From positions 1 to 64,000 of the forward strand of contig NZ_JAEMTA010000020.1 of NCBI RefSeq assembly GCF_016462545.1: a stretch of DNA of 64,000 nucleotides, in the 5' to 3' direction. Positions 1 through 8,262 of this stretch are shown in pieces. The notes below the pieces were generated by a model. That model had not been told where the DNA came from. It did no database searches and saw nothing but the letters and a program-made list of their open reading frames with translations. The DNA comes from Mycolicibacterium sp. (GTDB taxonomy: Bacteria; Actinomycetota; Actinomycetes; Mycobacteriales; Mycobacteriaceae). Both the position numbers and the translations under genes were made by a program. The number at the start of each line of letters is the position of its first letter. Within the stretch, counting starts at the first letter, position 1.

Positions 1-182
1 AAACAACAAACAAAAACCACCAAACACACTATTGAGTTCTCAAACAACACACCCGTTCCGACCGCGCAACAACCGAGCGGCGATAGCCGCTAGCCGTTGT
101 GCGGGCAGTTGAGGACTCCCACCGAAGTGGGCTTCCCTCTGGGATGCCGTCGCGCTCAGCGGCTGGACCGCGTCGCGACGAC
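1..182 (-). promoter_or_regulatory. rRNA operon (rrnB) leader with boxB/boxA-like antitermination elements
   Basis: Read on the minus strand, this is the transcribed leader of an rRNA operon whose 16S gene begins just beyond the window edge. A long imperfect hairpin lies at 64-104 (arms 66-81 and 86-102, loop GATA), in the place of boxB. It is followed at about 30-50 by TGTTGTTTGAGAACTC, which resembles mycobacterial boxA. The T-rich stretch down to base 1 is typical just before mycobacterial 16S rRNA. The position directly downstream of tyrS is known for the second rRNA operon of rapid growers. The 16S gene itself is not in view. Confidence 0.8.
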
Positions 183-218
183 TTGGACTAAGTTACGTGC
201 CGGATAACGGAGAGTCAA
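183..218 (-). promoter_or_regulatory. rrnB P1 promoter
   Basis: On the minus strand a -35 hexamer TTGACT (218-213) and a -10 hexamer TAACTT (195-190) are separated by 17 bp, a strong SigA-type promoter. Transcription should start near 183, leaving about 180 nt of leader before the window edge. The promoter sits within 40 bp of the tyrS stop codon. One promoter is visible here; any additional upstream promoter would have to lie inside tyrS. Confidence 0.75.
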
Positions 219-257
219 ATTGCCTGGTAGACGGCGTGGACGGCGGATGTTCACGCC

Positions 258-1541
258 CTAGAGCATCCGCTCGACGCCCGCGACATTGCGCTTGCCGCGC
301 CGTAGCACCAGCCACTTGCCGTGCAGGAAGTGTTCCGGCCCAGGAATCCAGGCGTCATCGTCGACCCTTGCGTTGTTCACGTACACGCCGCCCTCTGACA
401 CGGTCCGTCGCGCCTCGCCCTTGCTCTTGGACAGACCGGTCGCCACCAGCAGGTCGCCGATGCCGTCTGGCTCGCCCGCCTTCAACTCCGCGACCGCCGT
501 CTCGCGCAGCGCGGCGGCCAACGTCGGTTCGTCCAGCGCCGCCAGTTCGCCCCGGCCAAATAGCGCCTGGCTGGCGAGTTCGACCGATTCGGTTGCCCCT
601 GATCCGTGGACCAACGTGGTGAACTCCTGCGCGAGGCGCCGTTGAGCTGCACGTTCGTGGGGTCGCTCCGCCGTCGCGGTTTCGAGTTCGGCGAGTTCGT
701 CCGCGGTCAGGAAGGTGAACCAGCGCAGGTAGCGGATCACGTCCGCATCGGCGGTGTTCACGAAGTACTGGTACCAGGCGTAGGGACTGGTCATCTGCGG
801 GTCGAGCCAGAGGCTTCCGCCACCGGTCGACTTCCCGAACTTCGTCCCGTCCGCGGCGGTGACCAGCGGAACCGTGAGCGCGTGCACCGTCGCGCCCAGC
901 TTCTGCCGGACCAGGCGAACGCCGGCAATGATGTTGCCCCACTGATCGGAACCGCCGATCTGCAGGGAGCAGCCGTGACGTCGGTGCAGTTCCACGTAGT
1001 CGTTGGCCTGAAGGAGCATGTAGCTGAACTCCGTGTAGGAGATGCCATCGCCGTCGAGTCGCCGTCGGATGGTGTCGCGATCGAGCATCACGTTCACCGA
1101 GAAGTGCTTGCCGACGTCGCGGAGGAACTCGATCGCCGACAGCTTCGACGTCCAGGTCAGATTGTTCTCCACGATCGCGCCAGTGGAAGAGGAATCGAAG
1201 TCGACGAAGCGCTCGAGCTGTCCGCGGATCCGGTCTGCCCACTCCGCGACGGTGTCGTCGGCGTTGAGGCTGCGTTCGCCCGTATCACGCGGATCGCCGA
1301 TCATGCCGGTCGCGCCGCCCGCCAGGACGATGGGCCGATGGCCCGCGCGTTGGAACCGCCGCAACGCCAACAGCGGCACGAGGTTTCCTGCGTGCAGGCT
1401 CGGCGCCGTCGGGTCGAAGCCGGCGTACACGGTGAGCGGGCCCGTGGCGACCGAGGCGGCCAGCGCCTCACGGTCGGTGGACTGCGCAATCAAGCCGCGC
1501 CAATCCAGTTCGTCGAGGATGCCGGCGTCCTGAGAAGTCAC
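258..1541 (-). CDS. tyrS: Tyrosyl-tRNA synthetase
   Basis: Charges tRNA-Tyr in the cytoplasm (class I synthetase). The KMSKS loop appears as KFGKS, and a C-terminal S4 RNA-binding domain follows ([16 protein letters not shown] region). The HIGH signature reads HAGN, with Asn at the last position. The chosen start is GTG at 1541 because GGGAGGA lies 7-8 nt upstream. This gives 427 aa, close to the 424 aa of M. tuberculosis TyrS. ATG 1559, which overlaps the mpg stop as TGATG, is the alternative and would put that SD inside the gene. Last gene of the mpg-tyrS pair; the rRNA promoter follows immediately. Confidence 0.96.
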   Translation of the reverse strand: MTSQDAGILDELDWRGLIAQSTDREALAASVATGPLTVYAGFDPTAPSLHAGNLVPLLALRRFQRAGHRPIVLAGGATGMIGDPRDTGERSLNADDTVAEWADRIRGQLERFVDFDSSSTGAIVENNLTWTSKLSAIEFLRDVGKHFSVNVMLDRDTIRRRLDGDGISYTEFSYMLLQANDYVELHRRHGCSLQIGGSDQWGNIIAGVRLVRQKLGATVHALTVPLVTAADGTKFGKSTGGGSLWLDPQMTSPYAWYQYFVNTADADVIRYLRWFTFLTADELAELETATAERPHERAAQRRLAQEFTTLVHGSGATESVELASQALFGRGELAALDEPTLAAALRETAVAELKAGEPDGIGDLLVATGLSKSKGEARRTVSEGGVYVNNARVDDDAWIPGPEHFLHGKWLVLRRGKRNVAGVERML

Positions 1542-1558
1542 GGGCCAATCCTCCCGCA

Positions 1559-2167
1559 TCAGTCGCTGTCTCCCGGCGCGGGTGCCCGCGGGCTCCGGCG
1601 GTACGCCGACACCTCGGGACACTGCGCCAACCAAAACCGCCATGGCCTGTCCGCGGCCTTGCTGACGCCGACCCGTGGACCGCTGACCAGTGACCGGGTG
1701 GCCGACAGTTCGAGCGCGACGGGTCCACGACCCTCGAAGAGGTCAATGCCGTTGTCGTCCATGGTGATTCCCAGCGCTGAACAGAGATTCCCAGGGCCGC
1801 GAGCTAGGGCCGCTGTTGCTACCGGGCCGCGACGGGCGTGGGCCGCATCGAAACCGTCAGTGACTACGGCAGCCCGGAGCAGGACGGCGGCGGCCACGCC
1901 CTCGTCACCGCACACGACGTTCGCACACACGTGGATGCCGTGGCTGCGGTAGGCGTACATGCGTCCGGGCGCTCCGAACATGATGGCGTTACGTCCGCCC
2001 CGACCGCGGTAGGAATGCGACGCCGCGTCCGGCCACGGTCCGTCGGCCGGCCCGCCGTATGCCTCGACCTCGACCACCACCGCGGAGGCCTTACGGCCGG
2101 TCAACACGGCTCCGACCAGCAGTCGGGCAGCCGACACCGGGTCGGTGGCCAACGATTGCGCACTCAC
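1559..2167 (-). CDS. mpg: 3-methyladenine DNA glycosylase (AAG/MPG family)
   Basis: Base-excision repair enzyme that removes 3-methyladenine and other alkylated purines. The protein is 202 aa, normal for the bacterial AAG fold. It carries VEVEAYGGP (catalytic Glu region), the DAASHSYRG segment and [10 protein letters not shown], all typical of the family. Translation begins at GTG 2167. The gene ends 17 bp before the preferred tyrS start, so the two are very likely cotranscribed, in the same order as Rv1688-tyrS of M. tuberculosis. It is divergent from the ABC transporter genes. Confidence 0.95.
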   Translation of the reverse strand: MSAQSLATDPVSAARLLVGAVLTGRKASAVVVEVEAYGGPADGPWPDAASHSYRGRGGRNAIMFGAPGRMYAYRSHGIHVCANVVCGDEGVAAAVLLRAAVVTDGFDAAHARRGPVATAALARGPGNLCSALGITMDDNGIDLFEGRGPVALELSATRSLVSGPRVGVSKAADRPWRFWLAQCPEVSAYRRSPRAPAPGDSD

Positions 2168-2225
2168 CCCGGCGATTCTGCCCGGCGCCCTTGACGCCGC
2201 TGCCCCGGGGGAGGATATTCACCAC

Positions 2226-2990
2226 ATGATGACTTCATCGCATGATGAATTAATTCGGCGTCGCGCACTACCCGCCGTAGCCGTCGACCATCTGACCGTG
2301 ATCCGCGGCAATCGGAACGCCCTCGACGACGTCACGGTGCGCATCGCGCCCGGCACCATCACCGGCGTCCTCGGACCGTCCGGTTGCGGCAAGACCACGC
2401 TGATCCGCAGCATCGTCGGCACTCAGATCGTCGCCAGTGGCACGGTCACCGTGCTCGGGCGACCCGCAGGATCGGCTGACTTACGACACCGAGTCGGTTA
2501 CGTCACTCAGGACGCCACCATCTACGAGGATCTTCGCGTCGTCGACAACGTGCGCTACTTCGCGTCGCTGTACGGCTCCGACGCGAAGGCGGCCGACGAA
2601 GCGATCAGCAACGTCGGACTGGACGATCACCGCACGGCGCTCTGCGGCGACCTCTCCGGCGGTCAACGAACCCGAGCGTCTCTGGCCTGCGCCCTGGTGG
2701 CCCACCCCGAACTGCTGGTGCTCGACGAACCCACGGTCGGCCTTGATCCCGTGCTCAGGGTCGATCTGTGGCAGCAGTTCCACGACCTCGCCCGCCGCGG
2801 CACGACGCTCCTGGTGTCCAGCCACGTCATGGACGAAGCCGACCACTGCGGAGACCTCTTGCTCCTGCGAGAGGGCCGCCTGCTCGCCCACACCACGCCG
2901 ACGAAACTACGAGAGGACACGGGATGTCAGTCACTGGAGGAAGCGTTTCTGTCCGTCATTCGGCACAGCATCGCACCCGTGCTCGGCTGA
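2226..2990 (+). CDS. ABC-2 exporter ATP-binding subunit (Rv1687c-like)
   Basis: Nucleotide-binding subunit of a membrane exporter. Visible motifs are Walker A GPSGCGKTT (about residue 55), Q-loop YVTQD, signature LSGGQ, Walker B LLVLDEP and the switch His in VSSH. Start is ATG 2226 or the adjacent ATG 2229, downstream of GGGGGAGG; 254 aa from the first. The end overlaps the permease start by 67 bp, suggesting coupled translation. With the permease and the TetR gene it forms a three-gene unit, conserved as Rv1687c-Rv1686c-Rv1685c. Substrate unknown; drug or lipid export is a family-level guess. Confidence 0.9.
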   Translation: MMTSSHDELIRRRALPAVAVDHLTVIRGNRNALDDVTVRIAPGTITGVLGPSGCGKTTLIRSIVGTQIVASGTVTVLGRPAGSADLRHRVGYVTQDATIYEDLRVVDNVRYFASLYGSDAKAADEAISNVGLDDHRTALCGDLSGGQRTRASLACALVAHPELLVLDEPTVGLDPVLRVDLWQQFHDLARRGTTLLVSSHVMDEADHCGDLLLLREGRLLAHTTPTKLREDTGCQSLEEAFLSVIRHSIAPVLG

Positions 2991-3742
2991 GCCCGCAGGT
3001 CTACCTGGCCACCACCGGGCGAATCCTGCGGCAGCTGGCCGGCGATCATCGCAGCGTTGCGATGATCCTCGTCGTGCCCGCCCTGATCATCACGTTGATG
3101 TACTTCATGTTCCAGGACGTGCCGCACCGGCCGGGCTCGCCGTCCCCGTTCGACAACGCATGCCTGATCATGCTTGGCGTGTTTCCCTTGATAGTCATGT
3201 TCTTGATCACGTCGATAACCATGCAGCGCGAACGGGTTTCGGGAACGTTGGAGCGAATCCTCACCACTCCCCTGCGCCGGGTCGACCTGTTGGCCGCCTA
3301 CGGCACCGCGTTCTCCATCGCCGCGGCAGCGCAAGCAACCCTGGCGTGCCTGATCTCGTTCTGGCTGCTCGGTCTCGACACCGCAGGCAGCCCCGGATTG
3401 GTGTTCGTGATCGCCATCATCAACGCCGTGCTCGGCGTCGGACTGGGTCTGCTGTGTAGTGCGTTCGCACGCACGGAGTTTCAGGCCGTCCAGTTCATGC
3501 CCGTCGTGATTGCGCCCCAGCTTCTGCTGTGCGGAATCGTCGTGCCGCGCGACGCCCTACCCGATTGGCTGCAGTGGATCAGCAACGCCATGCCCGCCAG
3601 CTACGCGCTCGAGGCGCTCAAGGAGGTAGCCGCACATCCGAATCTCACCGCGACGGCGGCGCGCGACATCGCCATCGTCGTGGCGTTCGCCGTGGTGGCG
3701 ATGGGACTGGCGGCGGCCACCCTACGACGCAGGACGCCGTGA
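2924..3742 (+). CDS. ABC-2 type transporter permease (Rv1686c-like)
   Basis: Membrane subunit of the exporter, with about six hydrophobic segments beginning MILVVPALIITLMYFMF near residue 47. ERVSGTLERILTTPLRRVDLL is the usual cytoplasmic loop of drug-type ABC-2 permeases. The start is ATG 2924, supported by GAGAGGA 6 nt upstream, although it lies 67 bp inside the ATPase gene. No closer ATG, GTG or TTG exists before the first membrane segment. The product is 272 aa, longer than the M. tuberculosis counterpart. The stop overlaps the GTG of the next gene as GTGA. Confidence 0.87.
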   Translation: MSVTGGSVSVRHSAQHRTRARLSPQVYLATTGRILRQLAGDHRSVAMILVVPALIITLMYFMFQDVPHRPGSPSPFDNACLIMLGVFPLIVMFLITSITMQRERVSGTLERILTTPLRRVDLLAAYGTAFSIAAAAQATLACLISFWLLGLDTAGSPGLVFVIAIINAVLGVGLGLLCSAFARTEFQAVQFMPVVIAPQLLLCGIVVPRDALPDWLQWISNAMPASYALEALKEVAAHPNLTATAARDIAIVVAFAVVAMGLAAATLRRRTP

Positions 3743-4350
3743 GCAGTCCGCGCCGTAAGCGTGCCGGACGGCCGCCCGGCACTTCCGACACCCGCGAACG
3801 CATCCTGACGAATGCCCGAGAAATGTTCGCTCGCAACGGGATCGGCAAAACGTCCATCCGCGCGATCGCTGCCGCCGCCGACGTCGACTCGGCGTTGGTC
3901 CACCACTACTTCGGTACCAAGGAACAATTGTTCGCGGCCGCCGTCCACATACCCATCGATCCGATGCAGATCATCGGTCCGATGCGGGAGGCGCCTCTCG
4001 AAGATCTCGGGCTCACCCTGCCCACGATCCTGCTTCCGCTGTGGGACTCCGAGATCGGCTCCGGATTCATCGCGACCATTCGTTCCCTGCTCGCCGGGGA
4101 CGATGTCAGCCTGATCCGGTCGTTCCTGCAGGACGTGATCACCGTCGAGATCGGCACCCGCGTCGACGAGCCACCCGGCTCGGGCCCGATCCGGGTGCAA
4201 TTCGTGGCGTCGCAACTGCTTGGCGTCGTGATGGCGCGTTACATCCTCGAACTCGAACCCTTCACGTCGCTCTCGGTACAGCAGATCGCGGAGACGATCG
4301 CACCGAATCTGCAGCGGTACCTGACTGGCGAGCTGCCCGATTTCGACTAG
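3739..4350 (+). CDS. TetR-family transcriptional regulator (Rv1685c-like)
   Basis: Probable repressor of the ABC exporter operon. The N-terminal helix-turn-helix spans about residues 15-60 (RERILTNAREMF, then TSIRAIAAAADVDSALVHHYF), followed by a helical ligand-binding domain. Translation starts at GTG 3739, overlapping the permease stop. The protein is 203 aa, normal for TetR. The short gap between mpg and the ATPase gene (2168-2225) is where an operator would be expected. The gene ends convergently with the Trm112-like gene, overlapping by 4 bp. Confidence 0.9.
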   Translation: MSSPRRKRAGRPPGTSDTRERILTNAREMFARNGIGKTSIRAIAAAADVDSALVHHYFGTKEQLFAAAVHIPIDPMQIIGPMREAPLEDLGLTLPTILLPLWDSEIGSGFIATIRSLLAGDDVSLIRSFLQDVITVEIGTRVDEPPGSGPIRVQFVASQLLGVVMARYILELEPFTSLSVQQIAETIAPNLQRYLTGELPDFD

Positions 4351-4553
4351 GGTTCGCCGCGTTCCACCAACGAAGCGTGTTCGGCGTCGTCGGAGACGGT
4401 GACCGCTTCGGAGATCAGCAGTACCGGCACACCGGCCTCGATCCGGTAGGCGCGGCGCAGTCGCGGGTTGTAGAGCATTTCGTCGCCGACCAAGAGCAGC
4501 GGACCGCGATCCTCCGGGCACACCAGGAGGCTACGAAGGCGTTGATCGAGCAT
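4347..4553 (-). CDS. Trm112-family small protein (Rv1684-like)
   Basis: A 68-residue protein of the Trm112/YcaR type, small zinc-ribbon-like domains. It has LLVCPEDRGPLLL near the N-terminus and YRIEAGVPVLL, the classic IPVLL element, near the C-terminus. Only one Cys is visible, so a full zinc site is not apparent. The role in bacteria is unclear; eukaryotic relatives activate methyltransferases. Start ATG 4553 lies 4 bp after the stop of the preceding secreted-protein gene and has no good SD, so translation is probably coupled. Confidence 0.8.
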   Translation of the reverse strand: MLDQRLRSLLVCPEDRGPLLLVGDEMLYNPRLRRAYRIEAGVPVLLISEAVTVSDDAEHASLVERGEP

Positions 4554-4557
4554 CGAC

Positions 4558-5067
4558 TCAGCCGAGTGGGATGTTGATGCCGCCACCGTTATTGGGATCG
4601 ATGGCACCGTTCCCACCCCCGCCGATGCCGATGGTCGGCGGATTCAGCACGGGACCTCCGCCACCGCCGCGGGAGGCCTGCCTCGTCTGAAACGCCAACG
4701 TCGACTCGAGGGCCGCTACCAACGGTGCCTGGTTCGGCCGCTTGTCCAGCGCAGCGACGATGGCATCCCTATTCGCGGTCGACGGGTAGAAGCCCCTCTG
4801 GCGAAGCTTCATGATCTTGTGGATCAACGTGGAGATCTGACCGCCACCGGCGCCGGTGTCGTAGTTGGCGGCGACGACGGCGAGCGCCTGATCGGCGGTC
4901 ATCTCGGGGGCGGCCGTCGCATCATCGGGTGCGGCTGCCTCCGTGGTGGGGTCGGCCCACGCCAGAGCGGAACCCGGACCGGCCACCAGTCCAGCTGCGA
5001 GTGCGCCGCTGAGCACGGCTCCGGCGACGGCGTGACGCCAGCCGTTCCTGCTGGTGCGAACCACCAT
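4558..5067 (-). CDS. Secreted protein of unknown function, glycine-rich C-terminus
   Basis: A 169-residue exported protein. The start ATG 5067 follows GGAGG at a spacing of 5-7 nt. Residues 1-37 form a signal peptide (Arg residues, then AVAGAVLSGALAAGLVAG, cleavage likely after ALAWA). A short helical domain follows, with AADQ-type residues and STLIHKIMKLRQRGF. The tail is Gly- and Asn-rich (GIGGGGNGAIDPNNGGG). I do not recognise the family. It is cotranscribed with Rv1683-like upstream (gap 118 bp) and the Trm112-like gene downstream (gap 4 bp). Confidence 0.8.
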   Translation of the reverse strand: MVVRTSRNGWRHAVAGAVLSGALAAGLVAGPGSALAWADPTTEAAAPDDATAAPEMTADQALAVVAANYDTGAGGGQISTLIHKIMKLRQRGFYPSTANRDAIVAALDKRPNQAPLVAALESTLAFQTRQASRGGGGGPVLNPPTIGIGGGGNGAIDPNNGGGINIPLG

Positions 5068-5185
5068 CAATCCTCCATCGTCGAGCGTGTCTGAGTGTCC
5101 GGCCCGACCCGGGTGGCTACGTACAGCCAGGCGGAGCCTAACAAAGCGCGAACGCCACGGCAGCGTGTCACTCGCTTCACTCGAG

Positions 5186-8167
5186 TCACTCCGTGGGCGC
5201 CGTCTCGGCGACTTCCGCGCGGACGGCGGCCGTGAGTCGCTTGAAGGTGCCCGAGTCGTCGTCGAGATACCAGGCGTGCCGCGACGGTTTCGGGATGCCT
5301 GCCGCGCGCAGCGGGCCGAGTAGCGGACGGTACGTCGCACTCAGTTTCATCTCCGGCACCACGTGGACGATGTCGGGCGCTGCGCCAACGGGGAGCTGGG
5401 CCAATGCTTCGTTCAGATCGGCCGTCGTCGCGCTGCCGCCGGGGCTCAGCGTCAGCGCGGACACTGCGAGCTCTCGCTCACCGACCGCCACCCGATACGT
5501 CACCGCGAAGTCGACCGCGACGATGCGTCCGACCGTGTCGTTGACCGCGGCGCTGAAGACCGGCCCGCGCGCGGTGCGGATGACCGAACCCCGGTTGTCG
5601 ACCAGCCAGTAGTCTCCGTCGTCGTCGCGCCGGAAGAGGTACTCCGTCGACACCCACAGGTCGGCGGGCGCGAACACGCCGCGCTTGATCGATGCGGTCG
5701 GATCGACGGGACCGCGCGGGTGCGCCAGCAGGACGCCGACCTCGCCCGCACCGGCCCGCGCGACGAAGCCACGCTCGTCTTCGAGGATGAGATCGTCCTC
5801 GGGGTCGTATGCGGCGAGCGCAATCTGCGCACTACCCGGCAATGGCCTGCCCTCGCTGCCGATCTTGGCACCGGAGACGTTGGCCAGCACGGCCTGACCG
5901 TCGGTGGTGGCGAAGAACTCGACGATGTGTGCGGGTGCGAACTCCTCCTCGACCCGCTTCCACAGACCGGTCGGCATGCCCGACCCGATGAACAGCCGCA
6001 CCGGATGACTGCCCTGCAGCACGAACGCCGGATCGTCGATGACCTCACGGAGCATCGCCCATGTGTAGGACACGACCGTGACGCCGTACTGGCGCAACTC
6101 GTGGACGAACCGATCCGGTCTCAGGCCACGGGAGAGCGCGATCCGGGTGCCACCGACGACGGCGCCACCCAGGCTGACGAGCAGGCCGGACTGATGATGC
6201 AACGGCGTGAGGCAGTACACGGTGTCGCCGGAACCGAGGTTGGCCGCGGAGGCGGTGCCGAAGGCGGACAGCGCCCACCGGAAGTTCGTGATCTGCCGGG
6301 GAACGAGCTCGCCCCCCACGGTCGCGAAGGCGACGTACGCCAGGTCCTTGGCAAATCCCGGGTCGGGGCGGTACCAGCCGGGCAGTGCCACGACGTCGGG
6401 ATCGATCTTCTCCATGTCGACCACGTCGTCGTCGGCACCGAGATCCAGATCGCGGGCTTCACCGCCGCCCAGCACCAGCACCCGCAGCGGGAGCTTCTTC
6501 GCCGCCTCGAGGTGGATCGGATCGGCGATCACGTCGGACACCGCGCCGAGCCGGGCCGCATCGGTCAAATCGGCGTCGGGCGGCATCAACACGGCGACCG
6601 CGCCGAGCCGCGACAGCGCGGCGATCGCGACGAGCGCGCTCGGCCTGGTCTCCATCAGCACGCCGACGTGCGCGCCCTGCCGCACGCCGACGTCGATCAG
6701 ACCCCGGACCACGTTGTTGATGCGGCGGTCCACCGCCTCGTAGGTGTGCACGCGTCCGTCGAACAGCAGGAACTCGCCGTCCGGCGTCGCACGCGCCTGC
6801 TCGGTCATGATCCGCCCGAGCGAGATGCGGGTGTGGTCGTTGATCTGCCCCAGCCGCGCCAGACGTGGGAGCGTGCGCGCCGTCTCGACGACCAGTGCGC
6901 GCGCCGACTTGTTGGCGGCGACGAAGGCGTCCGCCGCCGAACGGGCCACGCTGAACGTCATCTCCGCGGCTGCGCCCGCGCCGTGCACGATGCGGGTGGC
7001 CAGCGCCACGCCGGAGTCGCTGCTCTCCTCGGGTTGCAGCGCCATCGACACGACGGAGGCGGGCTTCTCACCGTCACCGGAGAGCCACTTCACCCAGCCT
7101 GCGACCGTCGGCCACGTCTGGGTGGCCGCCTTCGATCCCACGACGAGCCCGAAATGCCCTGAGCGGATCAAGTATTCGTAGACGTCGGCTCGCGGCGACG
7201 CACGCTTGATGCCACGCACCGATGCGGGTTGCCCGATGTCGTCGACCTCACCGACGACGGCGAGCACCGGGCATTCGATGTCGGCGAGCGTGACGAGGTC
7301 GCCGCGGATCGCGAAGCCGCCACTCATCATTCGGTTGTGGGCGATGAACTGTTTGAGGAGCTCGGCAATCGCAGGGCCCGACCAGGCGATGTAGCCGTCG
7401 GAGGCGAGGAACCTGCGTTGCTGCTCCCGGGGCAGCAGGGCCTCGCGGTCGTGCAGTTGACGCACGAATTCCATTCGCGACTGAGCGGTCTTGATGGGGT
7501 CGAGCAACTGGAAGCCAGTGCGGGCCATCCAGCCGGGAATGTCGAGGCGGCTGAAGACGTGATCGGCCATGAAGTCCGCCGCGCCGACGGCCAGTCCCGC
7601 GGGCAGGTTCAGAGGCAGGGCGGCCAGGGTGTCGACGGGTGACCCGAAGGCCACGATGCTCGCGAGATCCTTGGACCGCCGATAGGCAGCGGTCTGATAG
7701 CAGAACATGCCGCCTTGCGAATAGCCGGCGAGGTGGACATCGCGGTCGGTGATCTTCTTCACGGTGTCGATCGCCTCGCTGAGCGCGACGACGTGATCGG
7801 AGAGGTTGCGCTGCATGCCACCCTCGACCTGGTCGGGTGATCCGAAGTCGATGACCCAGGGGTCGATTCCCGACTCGTGCAGGATGCCGACCGCGCCCTC
7901 GTCACGGGTGACGTCCCACATGTCGGCGGACATCATCATCGGATGCACCATCAGGACGGGCGGGCCTGAAGGTTTGGCTCCGGGCCTGGTGTCGGGCGGA
8001 AAGTACCGGCGCAGCCGATACATGGGCACGCTCTCGACGATCTGGAAGGGCGATGGCACCGCACCGGTCTCGAGACCGCCGTAGCGCAGCACTTCCAAAC
8101 CGTTCTGTGCAGTCGCCACCAACCGGCCCACGGGCCCGGTGATTGCCGAAAGGTCCACCACGGTCAT
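5186..8167 (-). CDS. Lipase/PHA-synthase-like and AMP-ligase-like fusion protein (Rv1683-like)
   Basis: A 993-aa two-domain protein. Residues about 40-400 form an alpha/beta hydrolase related to PHA synthases, with nucleophile motif GYSQGG (Ser150) and a C-terminal SGHFGL His. Residues about 470-990 have the layout of an acyl-AMP ligase, but the signature motifs are degenerate. The phosphate-binding loop reads FATVGGELVPRQ, the TGD motif reads STE, and no catalytic Lys context is evident at the end. M. tuberculosis Rv1683 is described as a lipase/acyl-CoA synthase linked to triacylglycerol metabolism. Start ATG 8167 is used; GTG 8161, better spaced from AAAGGGG, is possible. Confidence 0.9.
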   Translation of the reverse strand: MTVVDLSAITGPVGRLVATAQNGLEVLRYGGLETGAVPSPFQIVESVPMYRLRRYFPPDTRPGAKPSGPPVLMVHPMMMSADMWDVTRDEGAVGILHESGIDPWVIDFGSPDQVEGGMQRNLSDHVVALSEAIDTVKKITDRDVHLAGYSQGGMFCYQTAAYRRSKDLASIVAFGSPVDTLAALPLNLPAGLAVGAADFMADHVFSRLDIPGWMARTGFQLLDPIKTAQSRMEFVRQLHDREALLPREQQRRFLASDGYIAWSGPAIAELLKQFIAHNRMMSGGFAIRGDLVTLADIECPVLAVVGEVDDIGQPASVRGIKRASPRADVYEYLIRSGHFGLVVGSKAATQTWPTVAGWVKWLSGDGEKPASVVSMALQPEESSDSGVALATRIVHGAGAAAEMTFSVARSAADAFVAANKSARALVVETARTLPRLARLGQINDHTRISLGRIMTEQARATPDGEFLLFDGRVHTYEAVDRRINNVVRGLIDVGVRQGAHVGVLMETRPSALVAIAALSRLGAVAVLMPPDADLTDAARLGAVSDVIADPIHLEAAKKLPLRVLVLGGGEARDLDLGADDDVVDMEKIDPDVVALPGWYRPDPGFAKDLAYVAFATVGGELVPRQITNFRWALSAFGTASAANLGSGDTVYCLTPLHHQSGLLVSLGGAVVGGTRIALSRGLRPDRFVHELRQYGVTVVSYTWAMLREVIDDPAFVLQGSHPVRLFIGSGMPTGLWKRVEEEFAPAHIVEFFATTDGQAVLANVSGAKIGSEGRPLPGSAQIALAAYDPEDDLILEDERGFVARAGAGEVGVLLAHPRGPVDPTASIKRGVFAPADLWVSTEYLFRRDDDGDYWLVDNRGSVIRTARGPVFSAAVNDTVGRIVAVDFAVTYRVAVGERELAVSALTLSPGGSATTADLNEALAQLPVGAAPDIVHVVPEMKLSATYRPLLGPLRAAGIPKPSRHAWYLDDDSGTFKRLTAAVRAEVAETAPTE

Positions 8168-8247
8168 CCCCTTTCGTGCGACGCGCGAATCCCCCGATCC
8201 GACGTCATCATGGCACAGCGCGCTGAGGGTCCACGGCCGTCGCACCC

Positions 8248-8262
8248 TATGATCGGCGGCTG
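8248..8262 (+). promoter_or_regulatory. Predicted promoter -10 for the ABC-F gene
   Basis: TATGAT at 8248-8253 lies 9 nt before the ATG at 8263, so the mRNA would be leaderless or nearly so. It lies in the 95-bp divergent gap with the Rv1683-like gene. No clear -35 element was seen. Confidence 0.5.

Noticed and set aside
5363..7162. 599-codon plus-strand open frame opposite the Rv1683-like gene
   Set aside because: Antisense to a well-supported gene. Its composition (Arg, Asp, His, Gly rich) is that of a high-GC shadow frame, with no motif.
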